In this document: positions 7,349-14,236 of the stretch, piece by piece
Layout of the letters: the number at the start of each line of letters is the position of its first letter
How positions within the stretch are numbered: position 1 is the stretch's first letter
Assembly (NCBI GenBank): GCA_029058705.1
Contig: JAIDXA010000359.1
Coordinates: forward strand, 1-14,654
Length of the DNA stretch: 14,654 nt
Direction of reading: 5' to 3'
Source of the DNA: Paramuribaculum sp.
Lineage (GTDB): Bacteria > Bacteroidota > Bacteroidia > Bacteroidales > Muribaculaceae
Position numbers and translations under genes: made by a program
The notes under the pieces: generated by a model
The model's input: only the letters and a program-made list of their open reading frames with translations
What the model was told of the DNA's origin: nothing
Databases searched by the model: none

Positions 7349-8896
7349 TTATTTTGCAAAGCTGACAGAGCGTGTTTCGCGGATTACGGTGATTTTCACC
7401 TGTCCGGGATAGGTCATTTCATCCTGAATGCGTTTTGCGATTTCCGCAGACAGCTTTTCTGTTTCAATGTCGTCGATCTTGTCAGCGCCGACAATGACGC
7501 GTAGTTCGCGACCTGCCTGGATCGCATATGTCTTGATCACACCTGGATAGCTGAGGGCAAGCTGTTCGAGGTCGTTGAGCCGTTTGATGTATGCTTCCAC
7601 CATTTCCCTTCGGGCGCCCGGACGGGCTCCGGAGATGGCGTCGCAGACCTGGACAATGGGAGCCAGGAGCGAGCTCATTTCAACTTCGTCGTGGTGAGCG
7701 CCTATTGCATTGCAGATTTCCGGTTTTTCCTTGTATTTTTCAGCGAGCTTCATGCCGAGGAGTGCGTGGGGCAGTTCGGGCTCTTCATCAGGCACTTTTC
7801 CTATGTCGTGAAGCAGTCCAGCGCGACGGGCTTTTTTCGGGTTCAACCCGAGTTCGGATGCCATGACGGCACAGAGGTTGGCGGTTTCGCGTGAATGTTG
7901 CAGGAGGTTCTGTCCGTAGCTCGAACGGTATTTCATTTTTCCGACGAGGCGCACGAGTTCGGGATGGAGTCCGTGGATGCCGAGGTCTATGGCGGTGCGT
8001 TTTCCGGTCTCTATGATTTCCTCTTCTACCTGGCGGCGCACTTTTGCCACAACCTCTTCGATGCGGGCCGGGTGGATGCGGCCGTCGGTCACAAGCTGAT
8101 GAAGTGCGAGACGTGCGATTTCGCGGCGCACGGGGTCAAATCCGGACAATACGATTGCTTCAGGGGTGTCGTCGACTATGATTTCGATTCCGGTAGCGGC
8201 TTCGAGGGCGCGGATGTTGCGGCCTTCACGACCGATTATCCTGCCTTTGATTTCGTCGGAGTCTATCTGGAAAACGGTTACGGAGTTTTCAATGGCTGTT
8301 TCAGTTGCAACGCGCTGGATTGACTGGACGACAATTCGTTTGGCTTCTTTGTTGGCCGTTAGTTTCGCTTCGTCCATGATGTCGTTGATGTAGCTCTGGG
8401 CGGCTGTTTTCGCTTCGTCTTTAAGCGATTCGATCAGTTTTTCCTTTGCTTCTTCAGATGAAAGGCCGCTGACTCTTTCGAGCTCTTCCTGAGCGTGAAG
8501 CCTGAGCGCGTCAAGTTCGTTCTGGCGGGCTTCCGCGGCCGCAAGGCGGTCGTTCAGTTTCGCTTTAGTCTGCTCGTTTTCGTTGCGGGCACGTTGGTTT
8601 TCGCTCTGTTGCTGGTTGAGCTGGAGTTCTCTTTGTTTGATACGGCTTTCGCTCTGCTGGATTTTCTGCATTCGCTGGTTGGCCTGTTTTTCGGCTTCAC
8701 CAACGATTTTCAGTTCCTCTTCGCGGGCTTCGAGCAGTTTGTTTTTCTTGATGACTTCAGCCTCGTTCCGGGCTTCATCGATGATTGCATTGGCGCGTGA
8801 GCTGGCCATGTTGCGTTGAACAATCATGGTTGCGACAATGCCGATAGTCAATGCGATTATGGCTATCAATACGCAGGCTATAATGTTTATTTCCAT
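7349..8896 (-). CDS. rny: Ribonuclease Y
   Basis: This 515-residue membrane-anchored endoribonuclease initiates mRNA decay; B. subtilis RNase Y is about 520. In order: one transmembrane segment (about 5-26), a long charged coiled coil (about 30-160), a KH RNA-binding domain (about 208-270) with GRIIGREGRNIRALE (218-232), and an HD hydrolase domain with His334 (LLQHSRETANL), the HD pair 363-364 (LLHDIGKV) and Asp419 (VCDAISGARPGARRE). All key residues are intact. It follows zapA after 204 bases that hold a probable 6S RNA, and ricT starts 9 bases after its stop. I see no separate promoter right before it, so it is probably transcribed with the zapA unit. RNase Y is common in Firmicutes and also present across Bacteroidetes. 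Confidence 0.96.
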   Translation of the reverse strand: MEINIIACVLIAIIALTIGIVATMIVQRNMASSRANAIIDEARNEAEVIKKNKLLEAREEELKIVGEAEKQANQRMQKIQQSESRIKQRELQLNQQQSENQRARNENEQTKAKLNDRLAAAEARQNELDALRLHAQEELERVSGLSSEEAKEKLIESLKDEAKTAAQSYINDIMDEAKLTANKEAKRIVVQSIQRVATETAIENSVTVFQIDSDEIKGRIIGREGRNIRALEAATGIEIIVDDTPEAIVLSGFDPVRREIARLALHQLVTDGRIHPARIEEVVAKVRRQVEEEIIETGKRTAIDLGIHGLHPELVRLVGKMKYRSSYGQNLLQHSRETANLCAVMASELGLNPKKARRAGLLHDIGKVPDEEPELPHALLGMKLAEKYKEKPEICNAIGAHHDEVEMSSLLAPIVQVCDAISGARPGARREMVEAYIKRLNDLEQLALSYPGVIKTYAIQAGRELRVIVGADKIDDIETEKLSAEIAKRIQDEMTYPGQVKITVIRETRSVSFAK

Positions 8897-8911
8897 GTCG
8901 TTTAATTGTTA

Positions 8912-9069
8912 TTTGTTTTGACGGTTTATATTTTCTCTTAGAAAGCGAAGCATGGGGACACGGCGGTGGCCTTCATGCTGTCGGGACTACTTGATCCGGT
9001 TTTCTGTTCAGGACTATGAAGAAAATCCGGTCACAAGTGTGGTGATGTGGTTGGGAAACCGTCAAAAAT
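8912..9069 (-). ncRNA. ssrS: Probable 6S RNA (SsrS) between zapA and rny
   Basis: The 204-base gap has no good ORF but folds as one long rod. The minus-strand RNA begins with UUUUGACGGUUU (9067-9056) and ends with its perfect complement AAACCGUCAAAA (8927-8916), a 12-bp closing stem. A central bubble follows: a 17-base unpaired 5' strand, and a 61-base 3' strand that forms a small hairpin AGCAUG/CAUGCU (8979-8974, 8954-8949) with an inner GGC/GCC. The apical arm (9038-8989) pairs ACUUG/CAAGU, CCGG/CCGG, UUUUC/GAAAA and UUCA/UGAA around a UAGUCC loop. Closing stem, large bubble and apical arm are the hallmark of 6S RNA, which mimics an open promoter and sequesters RNA polymerase. Adjacency to zapA is the known position of ssrS in gamma-proteobacteria. 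A weak promoter (TTTG at 9105-9102, GCCCTTTG at 9083-9076) may precede it. Confidence 0.72.
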
Positions 9070-9100
9070 GGAAGGCAAAGGGCAGTTGAATGCTCATTAT

Positions 9101-9388
9101 TCAAAAGTTTTCCCTCAACAGCTTCGACAACTCCGTGTCGAATTGTCCAAGAGTCGAGTCAAGTTCGGCCATCTGGCTTTTCAGCTGGATGAATCCTTTG
9201 GCGAACAGGAGCGTAACCATTGCCAGAACTTCGTCGGGTGAACGGTCTGCAAAAAGTTCGCTATATTTATCATAGGCATGGTTTACTTGTTTCGTGACGC
9301 TTCGAAGGAGGTGTTCTTCGTCGCGGTCAATGCTGAGACTGAGTTCCACGCCGGCTATTTTGAGCGTTATGTCCAGTTTATCTTTCAT
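9101..9388 (-). CDS. zapA: Cell division protein ZapA
   Basis: This 95-residue cytoplasmic protein bundles and stabilises FtsZ filaments at the Z-ring. The globular N-terminal head is residues 1-45, with the family pattern KIAGVELSLSI, then Asp/Glu-rich and LLRSVTKQVNHAYDKY. A C-terminal helix (about 50-92), with SPDEVLAMVTLLFAKGFIQL, forms the coiled-coil dimer and tetramer interface. E. coli ZapA is 109 residues. It starts 4 bases after the stop of the small coiled-coil gene upstream, so the two are probably cotranscribed and may act together. The stop TGA lies at 9103-9101, about 34 bases before the predicted 5' end of the 6S-like RNA. Confidence 0.92.
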   Translation of the reverse strand: MKDKLDITLKIAGVELSLSIDRDEEHLLRSVTKQVNHAYDKYSELFADRSPDEVLAMVTLLFAKGFIQLKSQMAELDSTLGQFDTELSKLLRENF

Positions 9389-9392
9389 TGCA

Positions 9393-9686
9393 TCATTCGG
9401 TTAGTTCGGCGATGCATTTGTCGATGTCCCGCACCAATTGTGATAAAAAGGCACGACTTCGCTCCACGTCTTCGCGTTTTGGAGAGAGGGTTGTAACGAC
9501 ACGCAACTGTTCGTTCTGTTGGCGCAACAGGTCAATTTCATGTTGCTGGCGTTGCAACGTTGACTGGAGCTGGGCGATTTTTGCTTCCGCAGCACGTTTT
9601 TCCTCAAGAAGCTCGACATAGCGTTCGGTCAGGAGGCTGGCTTTGCTTCTGATACTTTCGAGTCGTTGCTGCAGATCGGCGGCCAT
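9393..9686 (-). CDS. Small coiled-coil protein encoded upstream of zapA
   Basis: This 97-residue cytoplasmic protein is nearly all predicted coiled coil. Residues 1-65 have a regular hydrophobic spacing (LQQRLESIRSKASLL, then QQHEIDLLRQQNEQLR), followed by a breaking segment VVTTLSPKRED and a short C-terminal helix to residue 97. It has no signal peptide and no enzyme motif. The frame is open to an ATG at 9704, but that codon lies within the promoter -7 element (9711-9704), so the ATG at 9686 (MAADLQQR) is the likelier start. It sits 4 bases upstream of zapA. Size, composition and position resemble the ZapB and ZauP coiled-coil partners of ZapA, so a role in Z-ring organisation is a reasonable inference, but similarity by sequence cannot be claimed. 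Confidence 0.82.
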   Translation of the reverse strand: MAADLQQRLESIRSKASLLTERYVELLEEKRAAEAKIAQLQSTLQRQQHEIDLLRQQNEQLRVVTTLSPKREDVERSRAFLSQLVRDIDKCIAELTE

Positions 9687-9703
9687 TTTTATATAAATTT
9701 CCA

Positions 9704-9711
9704 CAAAGTTA
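9704..9711 (-). promoter_or_regulatory. -7 element for the coiled-coil/zapA/rny unit
   Basis: The minus strand reads TAACTTTG, an exact match to the Bacteroidetes -7 consensus TAnnTTTG. It is the same octamer used before the tRNA gene at the right end. No TTTG-like -33 element lies at the usual 19-base spacing; the nearest TTTG is only about 12 bases away. A 6-bp dyad (GTGATT 9712-9717 and AATCAC 9727-9732) abuts the element and could be an operator. The predicted start, near 9697, leaves a leader of about 11 bases before the ATG at 9686. Confidence 0.55.
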
Positions 9712-9815
9712 GTGATTCTTTTCCAAAATCACCGTGTTTTGATGATATTTTTTTTGTGTCGGAAAGTTGTGTCAACACCCCTTTTGACGTTTTTTTCGCA
9801 TGGGTTTTCCGTGGG

Positions 9816-10316
9816 TCAGATGAGTTTTTCGAAGGCCATCCGTTTGCCGTGGTCATAGTTGACCGTGCCGCAGTGTTCAAAGCCGAGCCGTGAAAGAAGC
9901 GACAGCATTTCTGTGTTGTCGTTGTTGGTGTCAATGCGGAATGAGCCTATTCCGGTTGCGGATGCCAGTGTTTCTACCGATTCAAGAAAGATTCGTCCGT
10001 AGCCGTGTCCTCGTTCTGACGGTGCTACGGCCAGACGATGGACAACAACATAGGGCGTGTCGCTGAGCCAGTCTCCTTCAATGTTATTGTAGGCCGGTTC
10101 GTTGTTGAATGAGACAGCGCCATATGCAACTACTGTTTGGCCGGAGTCGGTCAGGACGAATGCGCGCTCATCCGTGATGTCGTTTAAAATGTCAGCATCA
10201 GTCGGATAAGACATGTCCCATTGCGTGCGTCCGTGAATGAGCATATGCTCTACTGCCAGGCGGATGATGCCGGCTGCTGAGGGAAAGTCGGATAATGTGG
10301 CTTTTCGGAATTGCAT
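9816..10316 (-). CDS. GNAT-family N-acetyltransferase
   Basis: This 166-residue cytoplasmic protein has the GNAT fold, whose members transfer an acetyl group from acetyl-CoA to an amine. The N-terminal strand-helix is MQFRKATLSDFPSAAGIIRL. The central strand VVVHRLAVAP (90-99) leads into the acetyl-CoA pyrophosphate-binding motif RGHGYG (102-107). A C-terminal IDTNNDNTEML...LSRLGFEHCG (128-150) matches the usual GNAT motif B region. The substrate cannot be told from the sequence. It starts 28 bases after the fused bioG-bioC gene with no visible promoter, so it is probably transcribed with the biotin genes. No clear intrinsic terminator is visible after it in the 104 bases before the next promoter element. 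Confidence 0.85.
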   Translation of the reverse strand: MQFRKATLSDFPSAAGIIRLAVEHMLIHGRTQWDMSYPTDADILNDITDERAFVLTDSGQTVVAYGAVSFNNEPAYNNIEGDWLSDTPYVVVHRLAVAPSERGHGYGRIFLESVETLASATGIGSFRIDTNNDNTEMLSLLSRLGFEHCGTVNYDHGKRMAFEKLI

Positions 10317-10344
10317 TGTCTGTTTGGGGGCATCGTGGACTGTC

Positions 10345-11679
10345 TCAGCGTTTGCGTGCGATGATGATTATCGGATGATAGGTGAGCGTTTTTAGGTTGC
10401 GGTTGATGATGTTGCGTGCTTCTGTCACGGATTTTCCGTTGGATGATAGAGCATTGACACCTGTGAGCCGGATGTGGGTCAGGAGTTCTTTCGGAGAATT
10501 GAAATGTTGTGGAATGTGTTGTTCGTCAGAGTGGATGATTTTGAAATCCTGGCTGATCCATTCTGTCAGTTTTTTCAATGACGGATACGGCGACCGGCGG
10601 ATTTCATGGAAATTATCCGGGCCATAGGTGGCTATGACGAGCCATCCGTCTCTTTTCAGCGCTTTTGAACAGTTCTTGATAAAAGAACGTGGCGAGCAGA
10701 ACCATTGCATTGCGGATGCCGAGGCTATCGCATCGACGGATTGCTCCGGTAATTCGCGTATGGCGATTTCTCCGTCGCAGATGTGATGTCGGCCGGGCAG
10801 GTCATCGGCAATTTGCGAAATGTCCCATAGCTGCAGGTCGTTGACGGTGAGCCATTGGCTGGTTGTTCTGGTGAAAATGCCGGTGCCGGCGCCGATTTCG
10901 ATCAGGCTGTCGATTCTGTTTGTCGTGCAGGCTGATTTCCATCGATTTGAAAGTTCGATGGCTGTTGTCAGCTGCACGGTGGCATTGCTGTCGTATGTGT
11001 CTATGGCGTTGCGGAATCTGTGTGCGACGAGTCTTTTGTCGATGATCTCGTTTTTGATAATTGTGCGCAAGTCAGGCAGATGGGGGGCGTCGAGTTCGAC
11101 AATTTCGGTGTTTGTAATATTCCACGCTGCTTTTTGGTTGTCGGGTGGAATGATGTTGTCGTTGAGGGATATGTAGGCTTTGTCCCATGTCGAACCGGTA
11201 CATTTTAATGCCGATATGGCAATCAGTTCTTCGCGTAGCGAGTCGAGACTTCGCAGCGGCCGGCGGCTTGTGAATTTTTCAGCGGCTTTGGCTCCTCCGC
11301 ACATGCGGCGGTTGAATTTGAGCAAAGATTGTTCGGACAGGCCGGTGAGTGTGAGGTTGAATATTGTTTGCGGGATTCCCAGGCGGTCGTCGACGGGATG
11401 GAGAGTTCCGTTGATGGCTATTCGTGAGGTTATCGGCAATTCCGGATGCCGGCTGATGAAGAGATCGGCCGCGATTACTCCGAAAGACCATGCAACTACC
11501 ATTATTTCGCTTAGATCTTTACGTAGCGGGATGTCTGTCGGGCTGGAATAATCGTAGACGACCGCAAAATCGCAATCGGTCGGGCTTATGTCGGAAAATG
11601 GGTTCTCGTCCATTCCCCATCCGGCGAAAAACAGAAGCAGACGAGGAGATCCGGTGCTGATTAGATGTTTGATTTCCAT
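10345..11679 (-). CDS. Fused BioG-BioC: pimeloyl-ACP methyl ester esterase and malonyl-ACP O-methyltransferase
   Basis: This 444-residue protein joins two biotin enzymes acting at opposite ends of pimelate synthesis. Residues 1-205 are a BioG-type alpha/beta hydrolase, with LLLFFAGWGMDENPF (14-28), VVYDYSS (40-46), nucleophile Ser65 in AWSFG, probable Asp174 and His200 in DAPHLPDL. Residues 210-444 are a BioC-type SAM methyltransferase with motif I LIEIGAGTGIFT (259-270) and ASAMQWF (321-327). BioC methylates malonyl-ACP so that the fatty acid cycle can extend it; BioG later removes the methyl group from pimeloyl-ACP methyl ester. No frameshift is seen, so the fusion is real. It begins 18 bases after bioF. 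I recall such fusions in other Bacteroides-type genomes. A single symbol would mislead, so none is given. Confidence 0.9.
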   Translation of the reverse strand: MEIKHLISTGSPRLLLFFAGWGMDENPFSDISPTDCDFAVVYDYSSPTDIPLRKDLSEIMVVAWSFGVIAADLFISRHPELPITSRIAINGTLHPVDDRLGIPQTIFNLTLTGLSEQSLLKFNRRMCGGAKAAEKFTSRRPLRSLDSLREELIAISALKCTGSTWDKAYISLNDNIIPPDNQKAAWNITNTEIVELDAPHLPDLRTIIKNEIIDKRLVAHRFRNAIDTYDSNATVQLTTAIELSNRWKSACTTNRIDSLIEIGAGTGIFTRTTSQWLTVNDLQLWDISQIADDLPGRHHICDGEIAIRELPEQSVDAIASASAMQWFCSPRSFIKNCSKALKRDGWLVIATYGPDNFHEIRRSPYPSLKKLTEWISQDFKIIHSDEQHIPQHFNSPKELLTHIRLTGVNALSSNGKSVTEARNIINRNLKTLTYHPIIIIARKR

Positions 11680-11697
11680 AAGGGAATCCGAAAGATT

Positions 11698-12819
11698 TTA
11701 TGAGTTGAGAATCGAATTGAGTGAGTCAGTGAGCCTGTCTATGTCAGAAACGCTCATTGCTGCACTAAGGCTGATGCGCAGGCGTTCGGTGCCGGGTGGG
11801 ACTGTCGGGGTACGGATTGGAAGAACTTTGATCCCTTCGTCAAGCAGCCGCGCGGAAATCCGGAGAGCTTCTTCGGAAGAACCGATGATGATTGGCGTTA
11901 TGTAACGTGGATCGGTCAGTCCGAGATTGGTTGCGAGCCTGTTTGCGAGCGAAAGCAGATGTTGGCGTTCTGCGTTCATGTCTACAATCCGGTCGATCAT
12001 AAACAGAGTCCAGGCGCATGTCATGGGAGCGATTGCAGTTGAAAAAATAAAGCTGCGGGCCCGGTTGATCGCGAAATCGCGAAGGGTAGGGGTCATTATG
12101 GCGAATGCTCCTGCGGATGCGCAGGCTTTTCCGAATGTGCCGATGATTATGTCTATTTCGGAAAAGTCATGCAGGCTGCGGCATAGGCCGAGTCCGTTGA
12201 CTCCGATGGCTCCGAACGCATGGGCTTCGTCGACATAAAGAATCGATTTCGGGAAGCGTTTTTTGAGATTGCAGAGCGTTTCGAGATCTGAAGAGTCGCC
12301 ATCCATCGAATAGATCGATTCTACGGCGATGATTATATGCTCGTAGTTGTCGTGTTCGCGTTTGAGCAGCTCTTCGAGTCGGGTGAAGTCGTTGTGTGGA
12401 AACCGGCGGAAGGGTGCGCGGCTTAAGGTTATGCCGTCAATGATGCTTGCATGGACCAGGCGGTCGGCAAGAATAAGGGTGTTTTTTTCTGAGGCGAGGG
12501 CTGAGATCAATCCTGCATTGGCATGGTAGCCGCTGTTGAAAATGAGGGCCGGCCGATTGCTGTAGAGCGACGACAGTCTTGTTTCGAGAACTTGATATTC
12601 AGACTGCCGGCTGCTCAGAAGTCGTGAGGCCGATGAGGTCATTGCGATTTTTCTGTTTGCTTCGTCTGCAAAAAACTCATCCTGAAGATCATGCCGTATG
12701 GCCAGTCCGAGGTAATCGTTGAGTGAAAAATCAATCAGGCCGGACTCGGTGGATTCCTGTGGGATTATCCGGAAATTTCCTTCTGCTTTGAGTCGGTCGA
12801 GGGTTTCTGCGTAGCTCAT
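11698..12819 (-). CDS. bioF: 8-amino-7-oxononanoate synthase
   Basis: This 373-residue PLP-dependent enzyme condenses pimeloyl-ACP with alanine to give 8-amino-7-oxononanoate, CO2 and free carrier. The alpha-oxoamine synthase fold is clear: FSLNDYLGLA (31-40), SSASRLLSS (62-70), FNSGYHAN (94-101), YVDEAHAFGAIGVNGLG (195-211) with Asp197 and His200, and the PLP lysine Lys231 in GTFGKACAS. E. coli BioF is 384 residues. The ATG at 12819 overlaps the bioA stop by four bases (ATGA), indicating coupled translation. The frame stays open far upstream, but that part lies inside bioA and is Arg/His-rich noise. 2-amino-3-ketobutyrate CoA ligase is the closest look-alike, but the biotin neighbours settle the call. 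Confidence 0.95.
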   Translation of the reverse strand: MSYAETLDRLKAEGNFRIIPQESTESGLIDFSLNDYLGLAIRHDLQDEFFADEANRKIAMTSSASRLLSSRQSEYQVLETRLSSLYSNRPALIFNSGYHANAGLISALASEKNTLILADRLVHASIIDGITLSRAPFRRFPHNDFTRLEELLKREHDNYEHIIIAVESIYSMDGDSSDLETLCNLKKRFPKSILYVDEAHAFGAIGVNGLGLCRSLHDFSEIDIIIGTFGKACASAGAFAIMTPTLRDFAINRARSFIFSTAIAPMTCAWTLFMIDRIVDMNAERQHLLSLANRLATNLGLTDPRYITPIIIGSSEEALRISARLLDEGIKVLPIRTPTVPPGTERLRISLSAAMSVSDIDRLTDSLNSILNS

Positions 12820-14132
12820 GCTGAAGTGGCGTCCTCCTTGACGATTTTGATCATTTTGCGGCATAGGAAGTCGAGGTCGCTGTCGCTTATTATATAAGGA
12901 GGCATTACGTAGACCAGGCGGCCAAACGGACGCACCCAGATGCCTTCTTCTACACATCTGCGTTGAAAGGCAGCCATGTCGACGGGCTTTTCCATTTCTA
13001 TGACACCGATCGATCCGAGAATACGCACCTCTTTTACGCCGGGAAGGCCGGCGGCCGGGGTGAGTAGTTTTTTTAACTGGGACTCGATATGAGCCACGCG
13101 TCCGGACATATCCTGTGAGTTGAGCAGACGGAGCGACGCGAGAGCTATTGCGCAACCCAAAGGGTTTGCCATGAAAGTGGGTCCGTGCATCATCACACCG
13201 GCTTCTCCGGCCGATATCGTGTCTGCGACGTCTTTGGTTGTCATGACCGCGCTCATAGTCATGTAGCCGGCAGTCAAACCTTTTCCGATACACATGATGT
13301 CGGGCTCCACGCCGGCCCATTCGGCGGCCCAGCGTTTGCCGGTGCGCCAGAATCCTGTTGCTATCTCGTCGAATATCAGATAGATGTCGTGCCGGTTGCA
13401 TAGTTTGCGCGCCTCGGCCAGAAATCGAGGGTGATAGAATTTCATTCCACCGGCGCCCTGCACGACCGGTTCGAGGATCAATGCGGCTATTTCTTCGGAA
13501 TGTTCTGCCATGACGGACTCAAGCTGGCACATGGCAGCCGGATCCCAGTCTTGTCCAAACTTGACTGAAGGGGAGTCGACAAAGTAGCGGATCGGAAGTG
13601 ACGTGCCGAAAGCCGTGTGCATTCCTGTCACCGGGTCGCAGACGCTCATCGCATTCCACGTGTCGCCGTGATAGCCTGATCTGATCGTGACAAAGTTTGT
13701 TTTTCTGTGGGAGCCGCTTTTGGATATTGCTGCCTGGACGGCCATCTTCATGGCAACTTCGACTGCAACAGACCCGGAATCGGCATAGAAGATGTGGCTC
13801 ATTCCTTTTGGCGCTGTTTCCAGAAGTAATTTGCCGAGTTCGATGGCCGGTGAATGTGTCAGGCCACCGAACATGACGTGTGACATACGGTCAATCTGAG
13901 CTTTGGCGGCCTCGTTGATGACAGGGTTGTTGTAGCCATGGATGACGCACCACCATGACGACATGCCGTCGATCAGTTCTCGACCGTCACGGAGTCGGAG
14001 TCTGACGCCGTTTGCAGATTCAACACAATAAGTCGGAAGTGGATCGATTGTCGATGTATAGGGATGCCAGAGGTGTTCGCGATCCCAGTGGTCGCACAGA
14101 TGTGACAATCCGGAGTGGATGGATGTTGGCAT
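12816..14132 (-). CDS. bioA: Adenosylmethionine-8-amino-7-oxononanoate aminotransferase
   Basis: This 438-residue class III PLP aminotransferase converts 8-amino-7-oxononanoate to 7,8-diaminononanoate, typically using SAM as amino donor; E. coli BioA is 429. Characteristic segments are HLWHPYTS (20-27), DGMSSWWCVIHGY (55-67), ADSGSVAVEVAMKMA (117-131), IRSGYHGDTWNAMSV (150-164), the PLP-contacting Asp255 in IFDEIATGFWRTG, the Schiff-base Lys284 in CIGKGLTAGYMT, and MHGPTFMANPLGCA (315-328). It is the first gene of the biotin unit, preceded by an approximately 90-base leader able to fold, and its stop overlaps the bioF start. The ATG at 14132 gives a normal N-terminus. Confidence 0.96.
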   Translation of the reverse strand: MPTSIHSGLSHLCDHWDREHLWHPYTSTIDPLPTYCVESANGVRLRLRDGRELIDGMSSWWCVIHGYNNPVINEAAKAQIDRMSHVMFGGLTHSPAIELGKLLLETAPKGMSHIFYADSGSVAVEVAMKMAVQAAISKSGSHRKTNFVTIRSGYHGDTWNAMSVCDPVTGMHTAFGTSLPIRYFVDSPSVKFGQDWDPAAMCQLESVMAEHSEEIAALILEPVVQGAGGMKFYHPRFLAEARKLCNRHDIYLIFDEIATGFWRTGKRWAAEWAGVEPDIMCIGKGLTAGYMTMSAVMTTKDVADTISAGEAGVMMHGPTFMANPLGCAIALASLRLLNSQDMSGRVAHIESQLKKLLTPAAGLPGVKEVRILGSIGVIEMEKPVDMAAFQRRCVEEGIWVRPFGRLVYVMPPYIISDSDLDFLCRKMIKIVKEDATSA

Positions 14133-14222
14133 TGGTTTATCTGTTATTTTAGTAAATCAAGAAAGGATGGCCGTGGTTCTGCTGTCGATGACAGCGGGTG
14201 ATCAGGCTTTTCTTGTTTCAAG
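14133..14222 (-). promoter_or_regulatory. Structured 5' leader of the biotin unit
   Basis: Between the predicted transcription start (near 14222) and the bioA ATG, the RNA can fold into nested stems. The inner one is GCUGUC-AUC-GACAGC (14195-14181, 6 bp). An outer one pairs CAAGAAAAG (14215-14207) with CUUUCUUG (14165-14158), with one bulged A. The first bases can alternatively form CUUG-AAA-CAAG (14222-14212), which competes for the same CAAG. No ATG occurs before the bioA start and no U-run follows the stems. This could be a regulatory leader or chance folding. No known biotin riboswitch or BirA-like box was recognised. Confidence 0.35.
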
Positions 14223-14228
14223 ACGGCA

Positions 14229-14236
14229 CAAAATTA
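14229..14236 (-). promoter_or_regulatory. -7 element for the biotin unit
   Basis: The minus strand reads TAATTTTG, matching TAnnTTTG, about 97 bases before the bioA ATG. No -33 TTTG is found at the usual spacing, which suggests a weak or activator-dependent promoter. The bases where -33 would lie contain ACATGT flanked by GAC and GAC/AT repeats (14245-14256), a possible but unproven protein-binding site. Confidence 0.5.

Noticed and set aside
12820..13401. Upstream extension of the bioF reading frame by nearly 200 codons
   Set aside because: It lies wholly within bioA in another frame, is Arg/His-rich and unlike any protein, and the conserved BioF N-terminus begins at 12819 with an ATGA overlap.
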